Origin: Streptomyces sp. HUAS 15-9 | Lineage (GTDB): Bacteria > Actinomycetota > Actinomycetes > Streptomycetales > Streptomycetaceae | NCBI RefSeq assembly: GCF_025642155.1 | Contig: NZ_CP106798.1 | Span: 3,658,001 to 3,722,000, forward strand | DNA length: 64,000 bases | Direction of reading: 5' to 3' | Shown here: positions 47,101-54,790 of the stretch, piece by piece | Numbering within the stretch: position 1 is the stretch's first letter | Layout: each line of letters starts with the position of its first letter | Notes under the pieces: generated by a model | Told to the model about the DNA's origin: nothing | The model's database searches: none | The model's input: the letters and a program-made list of their open reading frames with translations, nothing else | Program-made: the position numbers and the translations under genes

Positions 47101-47493
47101 GACGAGGCGACCTCCTCCGACGGCGACATGATCACGGCGGCCTTCAAACTGCTGGGGCTCGGGCCGGTGGTCGGCCAGCGCACCTGGGGCGGGGTGGTCG
47201 GCATGACCGGGCGGCACCGGCTGGGCGACGGCACGGTGATCACGGTGCCGATGAACGCGGCCTGGTTCGACGCGTACGGCTGGTCCGTGGAGAACCACGG
47301 CGTCGCCCCCGACCTGGACGTCCTGCGCACCCCGCTGGACTGGGCGGAGGGCCGCCATGTCGAGATGGACGACGCGGTGCAACTCGCCCTGGACCTGCTG
47401 ACCACCAACCCGGCGGCGGTCCCGCCCGACTACAGCGACGTACCGGACCGCTCACGGCCGAAGCTGCCGCCGCGGACACCGCCGCGGACATGA
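44191..47493 (+). CDS. Tricorn protease homologue
   Basis: This 1100-residue cytoplasmic peptidase degrades oligopeptides downstream of the proteasome. It has an N-terminal six- and seven-bladed propeller region (about residues 1-640; blades such as GHPRFSPDGRTIAYTS), a C1 helical domain, a PDZ-like domain (about 790-860) and a C-terminal S41-type catalytic core. The catalytic set is complete: Ser751-His752 in GTSHAYV, Ser976-Asp977 in ATSSDGD and Glu1034 in SVENHGVAPD. GTG 44191 is the only in-frame start; GGGGAG abuts it directly. Length fits the family. Confidence 0.93.
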   Translation: MSYLRLPHLSGELLCFVAEDDLWLAPLGSPGRAWRLTVDRTKTGHPRFSPDGRTIAYTSWRSLVPEIHVIGVEGGPGRQLTYWGSADTRVCGWTPPENGGPEILAVASHGQPFSYFTWAYKVSTDGDPGRKLPWGPVTDIQVADLDEGHRTLLLTGTPPHEPAGWKRYRGGAMGRLWLHGQRLLADIGGHLDCPMFVGGRIAFLSDHEGIGNLYSCAYDGSDLRRHTDHDAFYARHASSDGTRVVYQCAGDLWLVDDLSADSVPHRLEVRLSGARAGRRRYQVPAARHVDGISVDETGRASAVVVRGSLYWLTHRDGPARTISDTPGVRVRLPEMLGSTGQIAYVTDAAGEDAIEISHLPRASGDRAPRRLASGELGRVLELASDPLGERLAVAAHDGRLLLIDTGEESTGQEPDGEESSGAVTELIRSVNGPVRDLAFSPDGSWLTWSHPGIGRSLRQIKMARISGPGQADQPVVDVTNGRFEDENPVFTRDGRYLAFLSWRGFDPVYDVHTGDLSFPLGCRPYLVPLSSATPSPFALNPEGRPAAGGLDPVEDEETGEGGAVTVEIEGLENRVTPFPVSASKYSGLLPVSGGGLVWLRWPISGALGETFANPNDPSERPTLEYFNVTKAKKSQLVDHLDWFSVSGDGTRLVLMDEGDLRAVPATEPGDSDSTTWIDLRRILHEVDPPAEWRQAYAEAGRLIRDYFWEPHMCGIDWDAILDQYRPLVERVASPDEFADLLREVLGELGTSHAYVTPARRNEGPPHYQRFQGLLGANLVCRDGRWTVKRILPGDSSDSKARSPLAGTGIREGAVLTHVDGRPVDPVTGPYPLLAGSGGTTVELTFAPAEGETGPPRRVAVVPLIDERPLRYQDWVAKRREVTRELSGGKCGYLHIPDLGGSGWAQFNRDLRMEVSRPVLIVDVRGNAGGHISELVVEKLTRTILGWDLTRNAQPVSYASNAPRGPIVALADEATSSDGDMITAAFKLLGLGPVVGQRTWGGVVGMTGRHRLGDGTVITVPMNAAWFDAYGWSVENHGVAPDLDVLRTPLDWAEGRHVEMDDAVQLALDLLTTNPAAVPPDYSDVPDRSRPKLPPRTPPRT

Positions 47494-47512
47494 GAAGGGG
47501 TGCGGACATGAG

Positions 47513-47540
47513 AAGGGGTGCCCCGCGCGGGGCACCCCTT
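47513..47540. terminator. Bidirectional terminator after the Tricorn gene
   Basis: AAGGGGTGCCCC - GCGC - GGGGCACCCCTT forms a perfect 12-bp stem between convergent genes. The left arm is also part of a tandem copy of GGACATGAGAAGGGGTGC (47486-47521). Confidence 0.8.
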
Positions 47541-47557
47541 CCACCGGACCGCCGACG

Positions 47558-47779
47558 TCAGGCGTCGTAGTCCATGTCCATGCGGTCACGCATGTCGTGC
47601 TCCGACTCGTCGATGTCCCGCGGGTTCTGGCGGCCCCGCTCGGGCTGCTGCTGACCGCGCTGCGGCTGCTGCTGACCACGCTGCGGCTGCTGCTGACCAC
47701 GCTGGGGCTGCTGCTGGCCGCGCTGGGCGCCCTTCTGCTTGCCCTGGGACTTGTCCTGGAACTGGTCCTTCATACCCAT
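47558..47779 (-). CDS. Small Gln/Arg/Pro-repeat protein
   Basis: This 73-residue hydrophilic protein begins MGMKDQFQDKSQGKQKG. Four to five copies of the heptad QRGQQQP (about residues 19-50) and an acidic end (DIDESEHDMRDRMDMDYDA) follow. GGGAG precedes the ATG. It is probably disordered, and the basic repeats beside the acidic tail could bind nucleic acid. No homologue was recognised beyond similar actinomycete low-complexity proteins. Confidence 0.7.
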   Translation of the reverse strand: MGMKDQFQDKSQGKQKGAQRGQQQPQRGQQQPQRGQQQPQRGQQQPERGRQNPRDIDESEHDMRDRMDMDYDA

Positions 47780-47914
47780 GTGGGTTCACTCCCGTGGAAG
47801 GTGAGGGGTTTGGGCCCTTTCGTTGGGCCCCGACCAGATTCACACGGGCGGACACACTGCGCATGTCGATCAGTCACGGTGTGTAGCGGCCGACTTGGCC
47901 GGGCGCGGGCTCCC

Positions 47915-48799
47915 TCATTCGTGCCGGGCGGACCGCTCGCGCTCGTCGGCCTCCCCGCCCGCACCGACCAGCCCCGTGCGCATCCCCTGGAGCCGGGGCG
48001 CGAAGCGGCGCATCTCGCGCTGTCCCACGGTCCCGATGAGCGCCGGCAGATAACCGCGCACGCCCTGCATCCCGCGCAGCCACCACTGCCCGTACACATG
48101 GGCCGAGCGCCGCTCGACGCCGGCGACGATCCGGTCCACCGCGGGGCCCAGCGGATACGTCTTGTTGGACGGCCAGGGCAGCCGCTGCCGCAGCTCCCGC
48201 ATGACGTCGTCCTGGTCGGCTCCGCGCACCATGTCCGTGTCGGTCCACGACAGATACGCGACACCGACCTTCACGCCCTGGTGGCCGACCTCGGCGCGCA
48301 GACAGTGCGCGTACGCCTCCACGCCGGACTTGGACGCGCAGTACGCCGTCATCATCGGCGCCGGGGTCACCGCGGCGAGCGAGGCGATCTGCAGCAGATA
48401 GCCGCGGCTCTCGGTGAGCACCGGCAAGAAGGCGCGGGCCGTCACCGCCGAGCCGATCAGATTGACCTCGATCACCCGCCGCCAGGCCTCGGGGTCGGAG
48501 TCCGTGAACGGCCCGCCGCTGGCGACCCCGGCGTTGGCGACCACGATGTCGACCTTGCCGAAGCGCTCCTTGACCTCCCGGGCCACCCTCGCCATCGCCT
48601 CGTGGTCGGTGACGTCGGCGTACCAGTGGTCGCTGTCGCTGTGCAGCCTGCCGGACACCTCCTTGAGCGCGTCCGCCTCCAGCCCGACCAGTGCCACCTT
48701 GGCGCCGCGCGCCGAGAGCTTGCGCGCGAGCAGTTCACCGACGCCGCGCGCGGCTCCGGTGACGACCGCGACCTGGCCCTCCAGGCTCACCCTGCTCAT
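47915..48799 (-). CDS. Short-chain dehydrogenase/reductase
   Basis: This 294-residue classical SDR has the NAD(P)-binding TGAARGVG near residue 15, NAG in VVANAGVASGG, a serine in QIASLAAV and the catalytic YCASK. The C-terminal extension WWLRGMQGVRGYLPALIG is typical of mycobacterial SadH-like enzymes. ATG 48799 overlaps the hydrolase stop (ATGA). In the operon it may oxidise an alcohol to the ketone used by the Baeyer-Villiger monooxygenase. Confidence 0.88.
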   Translation of the reverse strand: MSRVSLEGQVAVVTGAARGVGELLARKLSARGAKVALVGLEADALKEVSGRLHSDSDHWYADVTDHEAMARVAREVKERFGKVDIVVANAGVASGGPFTDSDPEAWRRVIEVNLIGSAVTARAFLPVLTESRGYLLQIASLAAVTPAPMMTAYCASKSGVEAYAHCLRAEVGHQGVKVGVAYLSWTDTDMVRGADQDDVMRELRQRLPWPSNKTYPLGPAVDRIVAGVERRSAHVYGQWWLRGMQGVRGYLPALIGTVGQREMRRFAPRLQGMRTGLVGAGGEADERERSARHE

Positions 48800-49713
48800 G
48801 CGCCCTCCTTGACGTGCACGTAGGTGGTGACGAGTTCCCGGATCTTCCCGGTGACCAGCTCGGGCGCCTCCACCGGGGTCATGTGGCCGAGCCCGGGGAG
48901 CTCGGTGAGGCCGACGCAGTCCGGCAGCTCGGCGGCCAGGAAACGGGCGTGCGCCGGCGGGGTGAGCCGGTCCTCGGTACCGGCGACCACCGCCGTCGGG
49001 ACCCGCAACTCCCGTACGCCGTGGTCGAGGTCGAGCCGCTCCAGCACCTGCGACCAGGCGTGACGCACGGCGCGCGGGCAGGCGTGCACGATGTGCGCGC
49101 ACGCCTCCACCATGTGCGGGGCGGAACCGGCGCCCATCGTCGCGTACTTGAGGATCCGCTTCGCGACCGGCGTGACCGGACCGAGCGGGGCGCGCGATCC
49201 CAGGATGTGCGCCGTGAGCCAGGTGCGCATGCGCCCGGCGCGCAACGGTACGACGCGTGCCTGAGCGACCAGTTTCGAACTGCCCGTGCTGCACAGCAGA
49301 ACGGCGGCCGCGTGCTCCTGGAAGCGGGGGCGCGCGGACGCGGCCATCACCGTCATCCCGCCCATGGAGTGGCCGGCGATCACGGCCTTCTCGCCGGGCG
49401 CGAGCGTCTGCGCGAGCACCGCCTCCAGGTCGTCCGCCAGCGCGTCGGTGGTGCAGGCGGGGCTCGCGGGGCTGCGCCCGTGCCCCCGCTGGTCGTACGC
49501 GATGACCCGGTGGTCCGTGGCCAGGTCCCGGATCTGCGCCGCCCAGAAGGCGGTCGAGCAGGTCCAGCCGTGGGCGAGGACCACGGGCGGCGCGCCCTCG
49601 GGCCCGTGCACCTCGACGTGCAGACGGGCACCGTCGGCGGAGATTACGGTGAGTTCGCGGGCGGGGGTGGGCGGGGCGTAGGGGCCGGTGGCCACGTAGG
49701 TGAGACGGCTCAC
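48796..49713 (-). CDS. Alpha/beta hydrolase
   Basis: This 305-residue hydrolase has the oxyanion-hole block LAHGWTCS, YDQRGHGRS, the nucleophile elbow AGHSMGG, the acid in VVAGTEDRLTPP and the histidine in LPGLGHMTP. GTG 49713 overlaps the monooxygenase stop (GTGA). An ester product of the monooxygenase is its plausible substrate, as for LipR in mycobacterial mymA operons. Order: monooxygenase, hydrolase, SDR. Confidence 0.88.
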   Translation of the reverse strand: MSRLTYVATGPYAPPTPARELTVISADGARLHVEVHGPEGAPPVVLAHGWTCSTAFWAAQIRDLATDHRVIAYDQRGHGRSPASPACTTDALADDLEAVLAQTLAPGEKAVIAGHSMGGMTVMAASARPRFQEHAAAVLLCSTGSSKLVAQARVVPLRAGRMRTWLTAHILGSRAPLGPVTPVAKRILKYATMGAGSAPHMVEACAHIVHACPRAVRHAWSQVLERLDLDHGVRELRVPTAVVAGTEDRLTPPAHARFLAAELPDCVGLTELPGLGHMTPVEAPELVTGKIRELVTTYVHVKEGA

Positions 49714-51242
49714 TGGGCCACCTCCGCCTGCGTCGCACCCTGCGTCGCGCGCTGTGCCGCGCCCGTGCGGGCCGTCGCCCGCAGCAGCTCGTACTCCGCC
49801 AGGTCCACCCGACGGGTCGCCTTGCGGAACTCCGTGGTCGTACCGGGCCAGATGGTGGTGTTGCGGCCGCTCGCGTCCAGGTACCAGCTGGTGCAGCCAC
49901 CGGTGTTCCAGACGGTGCGCTTCATCCGCTCCTGCACCATGCGGTTCCAGGCGTCCACGGCGCCGGGGCGGGCGTCGAGGGCCGCGCGGCCGCCGAGGAC
50001 GTCGAGCTGCCGTACATAGTCGGCCATGTAGTTCAGCTGGGACTCGATCATCAGGATCATGGAGGAGTTCCCGAGCCCGGTGTTGGCCCCGATGATCGTC
50101 ATCCAGTTGGGGAAGCCGGCCGCGGACGCCCCGCGCAGGGCCTGCATCCCGTCCTTCCAGGCCTCGGCGAGGGTCCTGCCGTCCGCCCCGACGACCCGCT
50201 CGGCGATCGGGATGTCGGTGACGTGGAAGCCCGTGCCGAAGACGATCGCGTCGACCTCGGCCTCGCTGCCGTCGGCGGCGACGAGGGTCGATCCGCGGAT
50301 CTCGCTCAGCCCACTGGCGACGAGGTCCACATTGGGTTTCACGAGCGCCGGGTAGTACTCGTTGGACAGCAGGATCCGCTTGCAGCCGATGCGGTAGTCC
50401 GGGGTGAGCTCGGCGCGCAGGGCCGGGTCCTTGACGGCGCGGGCGATGTTGCGCCGTGCCAACCGCTCGACGAAGCCCAGCTCGTCGGGGTGCTTGGTGA
50501 AGGCCTGGACCTGCAACTCCCGGATGCCCCACAGCAGTCCGCGGCGCAGCTGCGTGGTGAAGGGCAGGGCGCGGTGGAGACGGCGCTCGGTGCCGCTGAT
50601 GGCGCGGTCCATGCGGGGCATCACCCAGGCCGGGGTGCGCTGGAAGAGGGTGAGCCTGTCGACCCGCGGCTGGATGGCGGGCACGATCTGGACGGCGGAC
50701 GCCCCCGTGCCGACCATCGCGACCCGCTTGCCGCTCAGGTCGTAGTCGTGGTCCCAGCGGGCCGAGTGGAAGACCTTGCCGGGGAAGGAGTCGAGGCCCG
50801 GGATGTCCGGGACCTTCGGGTCGGACAGCGGCCCGGTGGCGGAGACGACGATGTCGGCGCTGAGCGAGCCGTTCGTGGTCTCGATGTCCCAGCGCAGCTG
50901 CTCCGGGTCCCAGGTCATCAGCTTCACCTCGGCGCCGAAGCGGATGTGCGGCCGGAGGCGGAAGACGTCGGTGACATGCTCCAGGTAGGCGCGGATGTGC
51001 TCCTGGCCGGAGAAGGTGCGCGGCCAGTCGGGGTTGGGCGCGAAGGAGAAGGAGTACAGGTGGGACGGTACGTCGCAGGCGCACCCGGGGTAGCTGTTGT
51101 CCCGCCAGGTGCCGCCGACGCTGTCCGCCCGCTCCAGGACCACGAAGTCGGTGATCCCCTCGCGGCGCAGCCGCACGGCCGCACCCAGCCCGCCGAAGCC
51201 GGACCCGATCACCGCCACCCGTACATGCTCGTGTTCGGCCAT
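49710..51242 (-). CDS. Baeyer-Villiger (class B flavin) monooxygenase
   Basis: This 510-residue FAD/NADPH monooxygenase inserts oxygen next to a ketone to make an ester. The FAD Rossmann motif is GSGFGGLGAA at residues 13-22, and the Baeyer-Villiger fingerprint FPGKVFHSARWD is at residues 153-164. The NADPH Rossmann motif is GTGASAVQ near residue 178. ATG 51242 has GGAGG seven bases upstream. It is first in the three-gene operon, divergent from a MerR regulator. The substrate is unknown; long-chain ketones or steroids are possible. Confidence 0.92.
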   Translation of the reverse strand: MAEHEHVRVAVIGSGFGGLGAAVRLRREGITDFVVLERADSVGGTWRDNSYPGCACDVPSHLYSFSFAPNPDWPRTFSGQEHIRAYLEHVTDVFRLRPHIRFGAEVKLMTWDPEQLRWDIETTNGSLSADIVVSATGPLSDPKVPDIPGLDSFPGKVFHSARWDHDYDLSGKRVAMVGTGASAVQIVPAIQPRVDRLTLFQRTPAWVMPRMDRAISGTERRLHRALPFTTQLRRGLLWGIRELQVQAFTKHPDELGFVERLARRNIARAVKDPALRAELTPDYRIGCKRILLSNEYYPALVKPNVDLVASGLSEIRGSTLVAADGSEAEVDAIVFGTGFHVTDIPIAERVVGADGRTLAEAWKDGMQALRGASAAGFPNWMTIIGANTGLGNSSMILMIESQLNYMADYVRQLDVLGGRAALDARPGAVDAWNRMVQERMKRTVWNTGGCTSWYLDASGRNTTIWPGTTTEFRKATRRVDLAEYELLRATARTGAAQRATQGATQAEVAQ

Positions 51243-51323
51243 CCCGAAGCCTCCAGGCATCGCATCGGACTCGTTGAACCACGCCAGTGAACACTGGCGC
51301 AATGGGAGGGTAGAGCAGCTCCG

Positions 51324-51335
51324 TACCGAGCGGTA
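51324..51335. promoter_or_regulatory. Inverted repeat between monooxygenase operon and merR
   Basis: TACCG-AG-CGGTA is a perfect 5-bp-arm repeat in the 140-base divergent region. A candidate merR -10 (TAGGCT, 51371-51376) ends six bases before the merR GTG. It is the likely MerR operator. Confidence 0.45.
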
Positions 51336-51382
51336 GGGGTCGGGGGAAGGAAGTTACCCGCGGTACAACATAGGCTGCTCGC

Positions 51383-52048
51383 GTGGCTGAAGACGCAGGA
51401 CGACCCGGCGAGCAGCGTGAGTACCGCATGGAGGAGCTGGCGAAGCTGGCCGGCATCACCGTGCGCACCCTGCGCTTCTACCGCGAGCGCAAGCTGATCC
51501 CGCCGCCCCGCCGCGAGGGCCGTATCGCCTGGTACGACGACCACCATCTGGCCCGGCTGCACACGATCTCGGCCCTGCTGGAACGCGGCCACACCCTGAA
51601 CGGCATCGCGGAGCTCGCCGAGGCCTTCGACCACGGCCGGGACGTCGCCGACCTGCTCGGCGTCGGCGCCCCCACCGAGGAGGAGCCGGTCCGGCTGACC
51701 CCCGAGGAACTCGCCGACCACTTCGCGGGCGAGGTCACCCGCGAGAACCTCGCCGCGGCCATGGACCTCGGCTACCTCGGCACCGACGGCGACGAGATCG
51801 TCCACATCAGCCGCCGCCTGCTGGACGTGTCCTCGGCCCTGGTCCGCGAGGGCATCCCGCTCGCCGAGGTCCTGACGGCGGCCAAACGCGTACGCGAACA
51901 CGCGGACGCCCTGGCCGAACTCTTCACCGAGGTCATCCTCCGTTACGGCCCCGAGGAGGACCTGGCACGCCTGCGCCCCCTGGCCCGCAGCGTGGTGGAG
52001 GCGGAACTGTCCCTGGCCCTGGACCGAAGGCTGCGCAAGCGGGACTGA
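51383..52048 (+). CDS. MerR-family regulator
   Basis: This 221-residue MerR protein has an N-terminal winged helix (YRMEELAKLAGITVRTLRFYRERKLIPPPRREGRIAWYDDHHLARL) and a coiled-coil helix. The effector domain of about 120 residues has no cysteines, so a metal sensor is unlikely and an organic ligand is more probable. The GTG start is preceded by TAGGCT at leaderless spacing. Divergent position points to control of the monooxygenase-hydrolase-SDR operon. Confidence 0.87.
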   Translation: MAEDAGRPGEQREYRMEELAKLAGITVRTLRFYRERKLIPPPRREGRIAWYDDHHLARLHTISALLERGHTLNGIAELAEAFDHGRDVADLLGVGAPTEEEPVRLTPEELADHFAGEVTRENLAAAMDLGYLGTDGDEIVHISRRLLDVSSALVREGIPLAEVLTAAKRVREHADALAELFTEVILRYGPEEDLARLRPLARSVVEAELSLALDRRLRKRD

Positions 52049-52192
52049 GAGTCAGACGGATTCACCCCATCGGGGCAAATTCCACGCAACCCCAGACGGA
52101 AGAGGTTTCGGACTTCGAGGGTGAGATCGAAAGGCCCGTGCGGCTGTGCGACCAGCCCCGGGGTGCGGCCGACACTCTCCAGGAGCGCCGAC

Positions 52193-53155
52193 ATGCCCGA
52201 GCACAGCGTTCGTCCAGCCCTGCCCCCTTTGCCTGACTCGCCCTTCACCGAACGGCCCAGGGCCCTTGCAGCCCTGCGTCTCAGCTGCCTCACCAGTGTG
52301 ACCACTTCGCCGGGCAGGCAACGGTCCGCCATCCAGTCGGCCGCCGACAGGCTCGGCTTGACTCCGGTCGCCGAGGCGTCGGACCTCGGCATCTCGGCCC
52401 GCGATACGTCCCCGTTCGAGAGACCGTCCCTCTCACTCTGGCTGCGGCGGCCTCACGAGTGCGACGCCGTCGTATGGGCCCATGTGGATCGCGCCGTACG
52501 CTCCGTGGCCCACATGACGGAGTTGATCGCCTGGGGACGACAGCACGCCCGGACTCTCGTGTTCGGTACGCCAGAGGCCGAGGGCCCGCTCGTCGTAACA
52601 CCGCAGGCGAACGGATCGACCATCCGACGGTGCATGGACGTCGACCATCCGACGGTGCATGGACATCGCTCATGACGCCGAACAGGAAGCCCGCACCATC
52701 TCCGCCCGGCTCAGTGACAGTCACGAAGCACTGCGTGCCGCCGGTCGCTACGGCGGAGGGTTGATCCCCTTCGGCTGTCGGAAGGCGCTGCACCCCTCGG
52801 GCCACGGGTGGTGCCTGACGCCCGATTCCGAGACCGCCGCCGTCATTCGCATGATCGTGCACGACGTGCACGCAGGACAGTCACTGACTGCCATCGCATG
52901 CGAGCTGAACGCCTCGGCCATGCCGGTACCACGCGACCGCCACGCCCAGCTCCAGAGCCGTCCCACCGGCGGCCGTCGCCACGGTCGCGACTTCGGTCGG
53001 TTCCGCTGGACCTCAGGCACTTTGTCCAAGGTATTGCGCAGCCCTCCTTGATGGGGCACCGAACGCACCGAGGTCAGTCGGTTCTCGATCCGTCGCCAAG
53101 GGCCGCTGCGGCGGCGGCACGGCCCGGCTGGCCGGACCGGACACCTCACGCTTGA
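52193..53155 (+). pseudogene. Serine recombinase, inactivated by 25-bp tandem duplication
   Basis: Frame one (from ATG 52193, AGGAG upstream) encodes the resolvase-like domain: LRLSCLTSVTTSPGRQRSAIQ, DLGISARDTSPFERPSL, VVWAHVDRAVRSVAHMTEL. A 25-bp tandem duplication at 52616-52665 shifts the frame. Frame two continues MDIAHDAEQEARTISARL, AAGRYGGGLIPFG and the Recombinase domain to LSKVLRSPP. Removing one repeat restores a continuous reading through STIRRCMDIAHD. A second one-base shift near 53048 leads to MGHRTHRGQSV before homology fades. Remnant of an integrated element. Confidence 0.82.
52616..52665 (+). repeat. 25-bp perfect-to-one-mismatch tandem duplication
   Basis: Two 25-bp units start TCGACCATCC at 52616 and 52641 and differ only at the last base. 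This is the main frameshift lesion in the recombinase gene. Confidence 0.85.
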
Positions 53156-53203
53156 CCTTCACGCTCGGTGAACGCTCCGGCGCACCGGGCGAGAGCTAGT
53201 CCG

Positions 53204-54007
53204 TCACATCTCGAAGACGACGGTCACAGGAGCGTGGTCCGACCACCGCTCCTCGTGACTGGCGGCCCGCTCCACGACTGCCTTGACGGCCCGTGCCGCG
53301 AGCCCAGGGGTCGCCACGGCCAGGTCGATCCTCCAACCTGAATCGTTGTCGAAGGCCCGCCCCCGGTACGACCACCATGTGTACGGCCCCTCGGCGTCCG
53401 GGTGCAGGGCGCGCACCACGTCCGTGTAGCCGCCGTCGGCCGGGTCGAGGACCCTGCCGAGCCACTCGCGCTCCTGAGGCAGGAAGCCCGAGTTCTTGGT
53501 GTTGGCGCGCCAGTTCTTGAGGTCGGCGTTCTGGTGGGCGATGTTCCAGTCGCCGCAGACCAGCACCTCACGGCCGCCGGCGGCGGCGCGCTCGCGCAGC
53601 CCCTTGAGATGGGCGAGGAATTCGTCCATGAACCGGACCTTCTCGTCCTGCCGCTCGGTGCCCACCTCCCCGGAGGGGAGGTAGAGGGAGGCGACCGTGA
53701 TGCCGGGCAGGTCGGCCTCGACATAGCGGCCGCTGCCGTCGAACTCGGCCGATCCGAAGCCCACCTGGACGCGGTCGGGTTCGCGCCGCGTGTAGAGGGA
53801 GACGCCCGCGCGGCCCTTGGCGGCGGCCGGGGCGTGCACGACATGCCAGCCGTCGGGCCGGCGCACGTCCTCGGGCAGCTGCTGCGGCTCGGCGCGCACC
53901 TCCTGGAGGCACAGCACATCCGCGGAGGTCTCCGCGAGCCACGGGACGAAGCCCTTCTTCGCGGCGGCCCGCAGCCCGTTCACATTCACCGAGGTCACAG
54001 TCAGCAC
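53204..54007 (-). CDS. xth: Exodeoxyribonuclease III
   Basis: This 267-residue EEP-fold AP endonuclease/3'-5' exonuclease acts in base-excision repair. Motifs are SVNVNGLRAA (metal-site Asn), LCLQEVRA (Glu), the central GDWNIAHQNADLKNW, and the C-terminal DLAVATPGL with SDHAPV (catalytic Asp-His). GTG 54007 lies six bases from TATCGT on the minus strand, which suggests leaderless transcription, and it shares a 78-bp divergent promoter region with the acetyltransferase. Confidence 0.94.
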   Translation of the reverse strand: MLTVTSVNVNGLRAAAKKGFVPWLAETSADVLCLQEVRAEPQQLPEDVRRPDGWHVVHAPAAAKGRAGVSLYTRREPDRVQVGFGSAEFDGSGRYVEADLPGITVASLYLPSGEVGTERQDEKVRFMDEFLAHLKGLRERAAAGGREVLVCGDWNIAHQNADLKNWRANTKNSGFLPQEREWLGRVLDPADGGYTDVVRALHPDAEGPYTWWSYRGRAFDNDSGWRIDLAVATPGLAARAVKAVVERAASHEERWSDHAPVTVVFEM

Positions 54008-54085
54008 CCGGGCACGATACCGGCACACTGGACGAGGTCCGGTTCTCCACCGGGCCTCCCTCTGCATGAATGTACGATGCCCAGC
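54008..54085. promoter_or_regulatory. Divergent promoters for xth and the acetyltransferase
   Basis: Minus strand TATCGT (54019-54014) lies six bases before xth GTG 54007. Plus strand TACGAT (54073-54078) lies seven bases before ATG 54086. Neither gene has a Shine-Dalgarno sequence, so both transcripts are probably leaderless. Confidence 0.55.
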
Positions 54086-54562
54086 ATGAATATACGTCCC
54101 GTTCCCTTCGACCACCCCGACGCCGTCAAGCTCAACGACGAGGTCCAGGCCGAGTACCACGTGCGCTACGGCGACGGCGGTGACGCCACCACCCTGAACA
54201 CGTCGGACTTCGAGCCGCCCAGCGGCGTCTACCTGATCGCGTACGACGAGGGCGGCCGCCCCGTGGCCACCGGCGGCTGGCGCAGCCAGGACGAGAACGG
54301 CGAGGGTCACGAGGACGGCGACGCCGAACTCAAGCGCATGTACGTGGTCGAGGAGATGCGCGGCCGCGGCGTGGCCCGCCGCATGCTGGCGGCCCTGGAG
54401 GAGAACGCCCGTGCGGCCGGCCGCGCCCGCATGGTCCTGGAGACGGGCACCAAGCAGCCGGAGGCCATCGCCCTCTACCTCTCCAGCGGTTACGAGCCCT
54501 GCACCAAGTTCGGCTACTACCGCCACTACGAGTCGAGCCGCTGCTACGCGAAGCCACTGTGA
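54086..54562 (+). CDS. GNAT-family N-acetyltransferase
   Basis: This 158-residue acetyltransferase contains the acetyl-CoA-binding RGRGVARRMLAALEENA near residue 92, ELKRMYVVEEM before it and EAIALYLSSGYEPC after it. ATG 54086 fits a -10 box at leaderless distance; an ATG three codons upstream lies across that box. The substrate is unknown. A strong terminator follows at 54571. Confidence 0.87.
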   Translation: MNIRPVPFDHPDAVKLNDEVQAEYHVRYGDGGDATTLNTSDFEPPSGVYLIAYDEGGRPVATGGWRSQDENGEGHEDGDAELKRMYVVEEMRGRGVARRMLAALEENARAAGRARMVLETGTKQPEAIALYLSSGYEPCTKFGYYRHYESSRCYAKPL

Positions 54563-54570
54563 ACACGATG

Positions 54571-54602
54571 AAGCCCCGGTCGGCTTTCACCGACCGGGGC
54601 TT
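54571..54602. terminator. Bidirectional terminator
   Basis: AAGCCCCGGTCGG and CCGACCGGGGCTT form a perfect 13-bp stem with a 6-base loop, ending both the acetyltransferase gene and the tRNA-Ala transcript. Confidence 0.85.
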
Positions 54603-54611
54603 CATGCTGCG

Positions 54612-54685
54612 TGGACCTGAGGGGATTTGAACCCCTGGCCCCCTCGATGCGAACGAGGTGCGCTACCGGACTGCGCCACAGGCCC
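54612..54685 (-). tRNA. tRNA-Ala (anticodon CGC)
   Basis: This 74-base tRNA has acceptor arms GGGCCTG and CAGGTCC (one G-U) with discriminator A. The anticodon stem CCTCG/CGAGG encloses loop TTCGCAT, giving anticodon CGC, which reads GCG alanine codons. The T-arm is GGGGTTCAAATCCCC. CCA is not encoded. A terminator lies nine bases downstream. Confidence 0.93.
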
Positions 54686-54790
54686 TTGCAACGAGTGAAA
54701 CTTTAGCACCCCGATCGGGGTGCTTGGAAATCCGTTCCCTGACTGGTCAGGGCGGGCTCCCACGGGGTGACAGGCATCACTCGACGGGCG

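Noticed and set aside
44149..47382. Open frame of over 1000 codons antisense to the Tricorn gene (and a similar one at 13477-16434)
   Set aside because: No recognisable domain, and codon bias fits the opposite strand, where complete catalytic motifs are present.
51209..51901. Minus-strand frame opposite the MerR gene
   Set aside because: It is an antisense shadow; the plus strand has the full MerR winged helix and a promoter.
54612..54685. tRNA-Ala as attachment site of an integrated element
   Set aside because: No intact integrase is adjacent and no second copy of the tRNA 3' end was seen; the recombinase pseudogene 1.5 kb away is of the serine type and not obviously linked.
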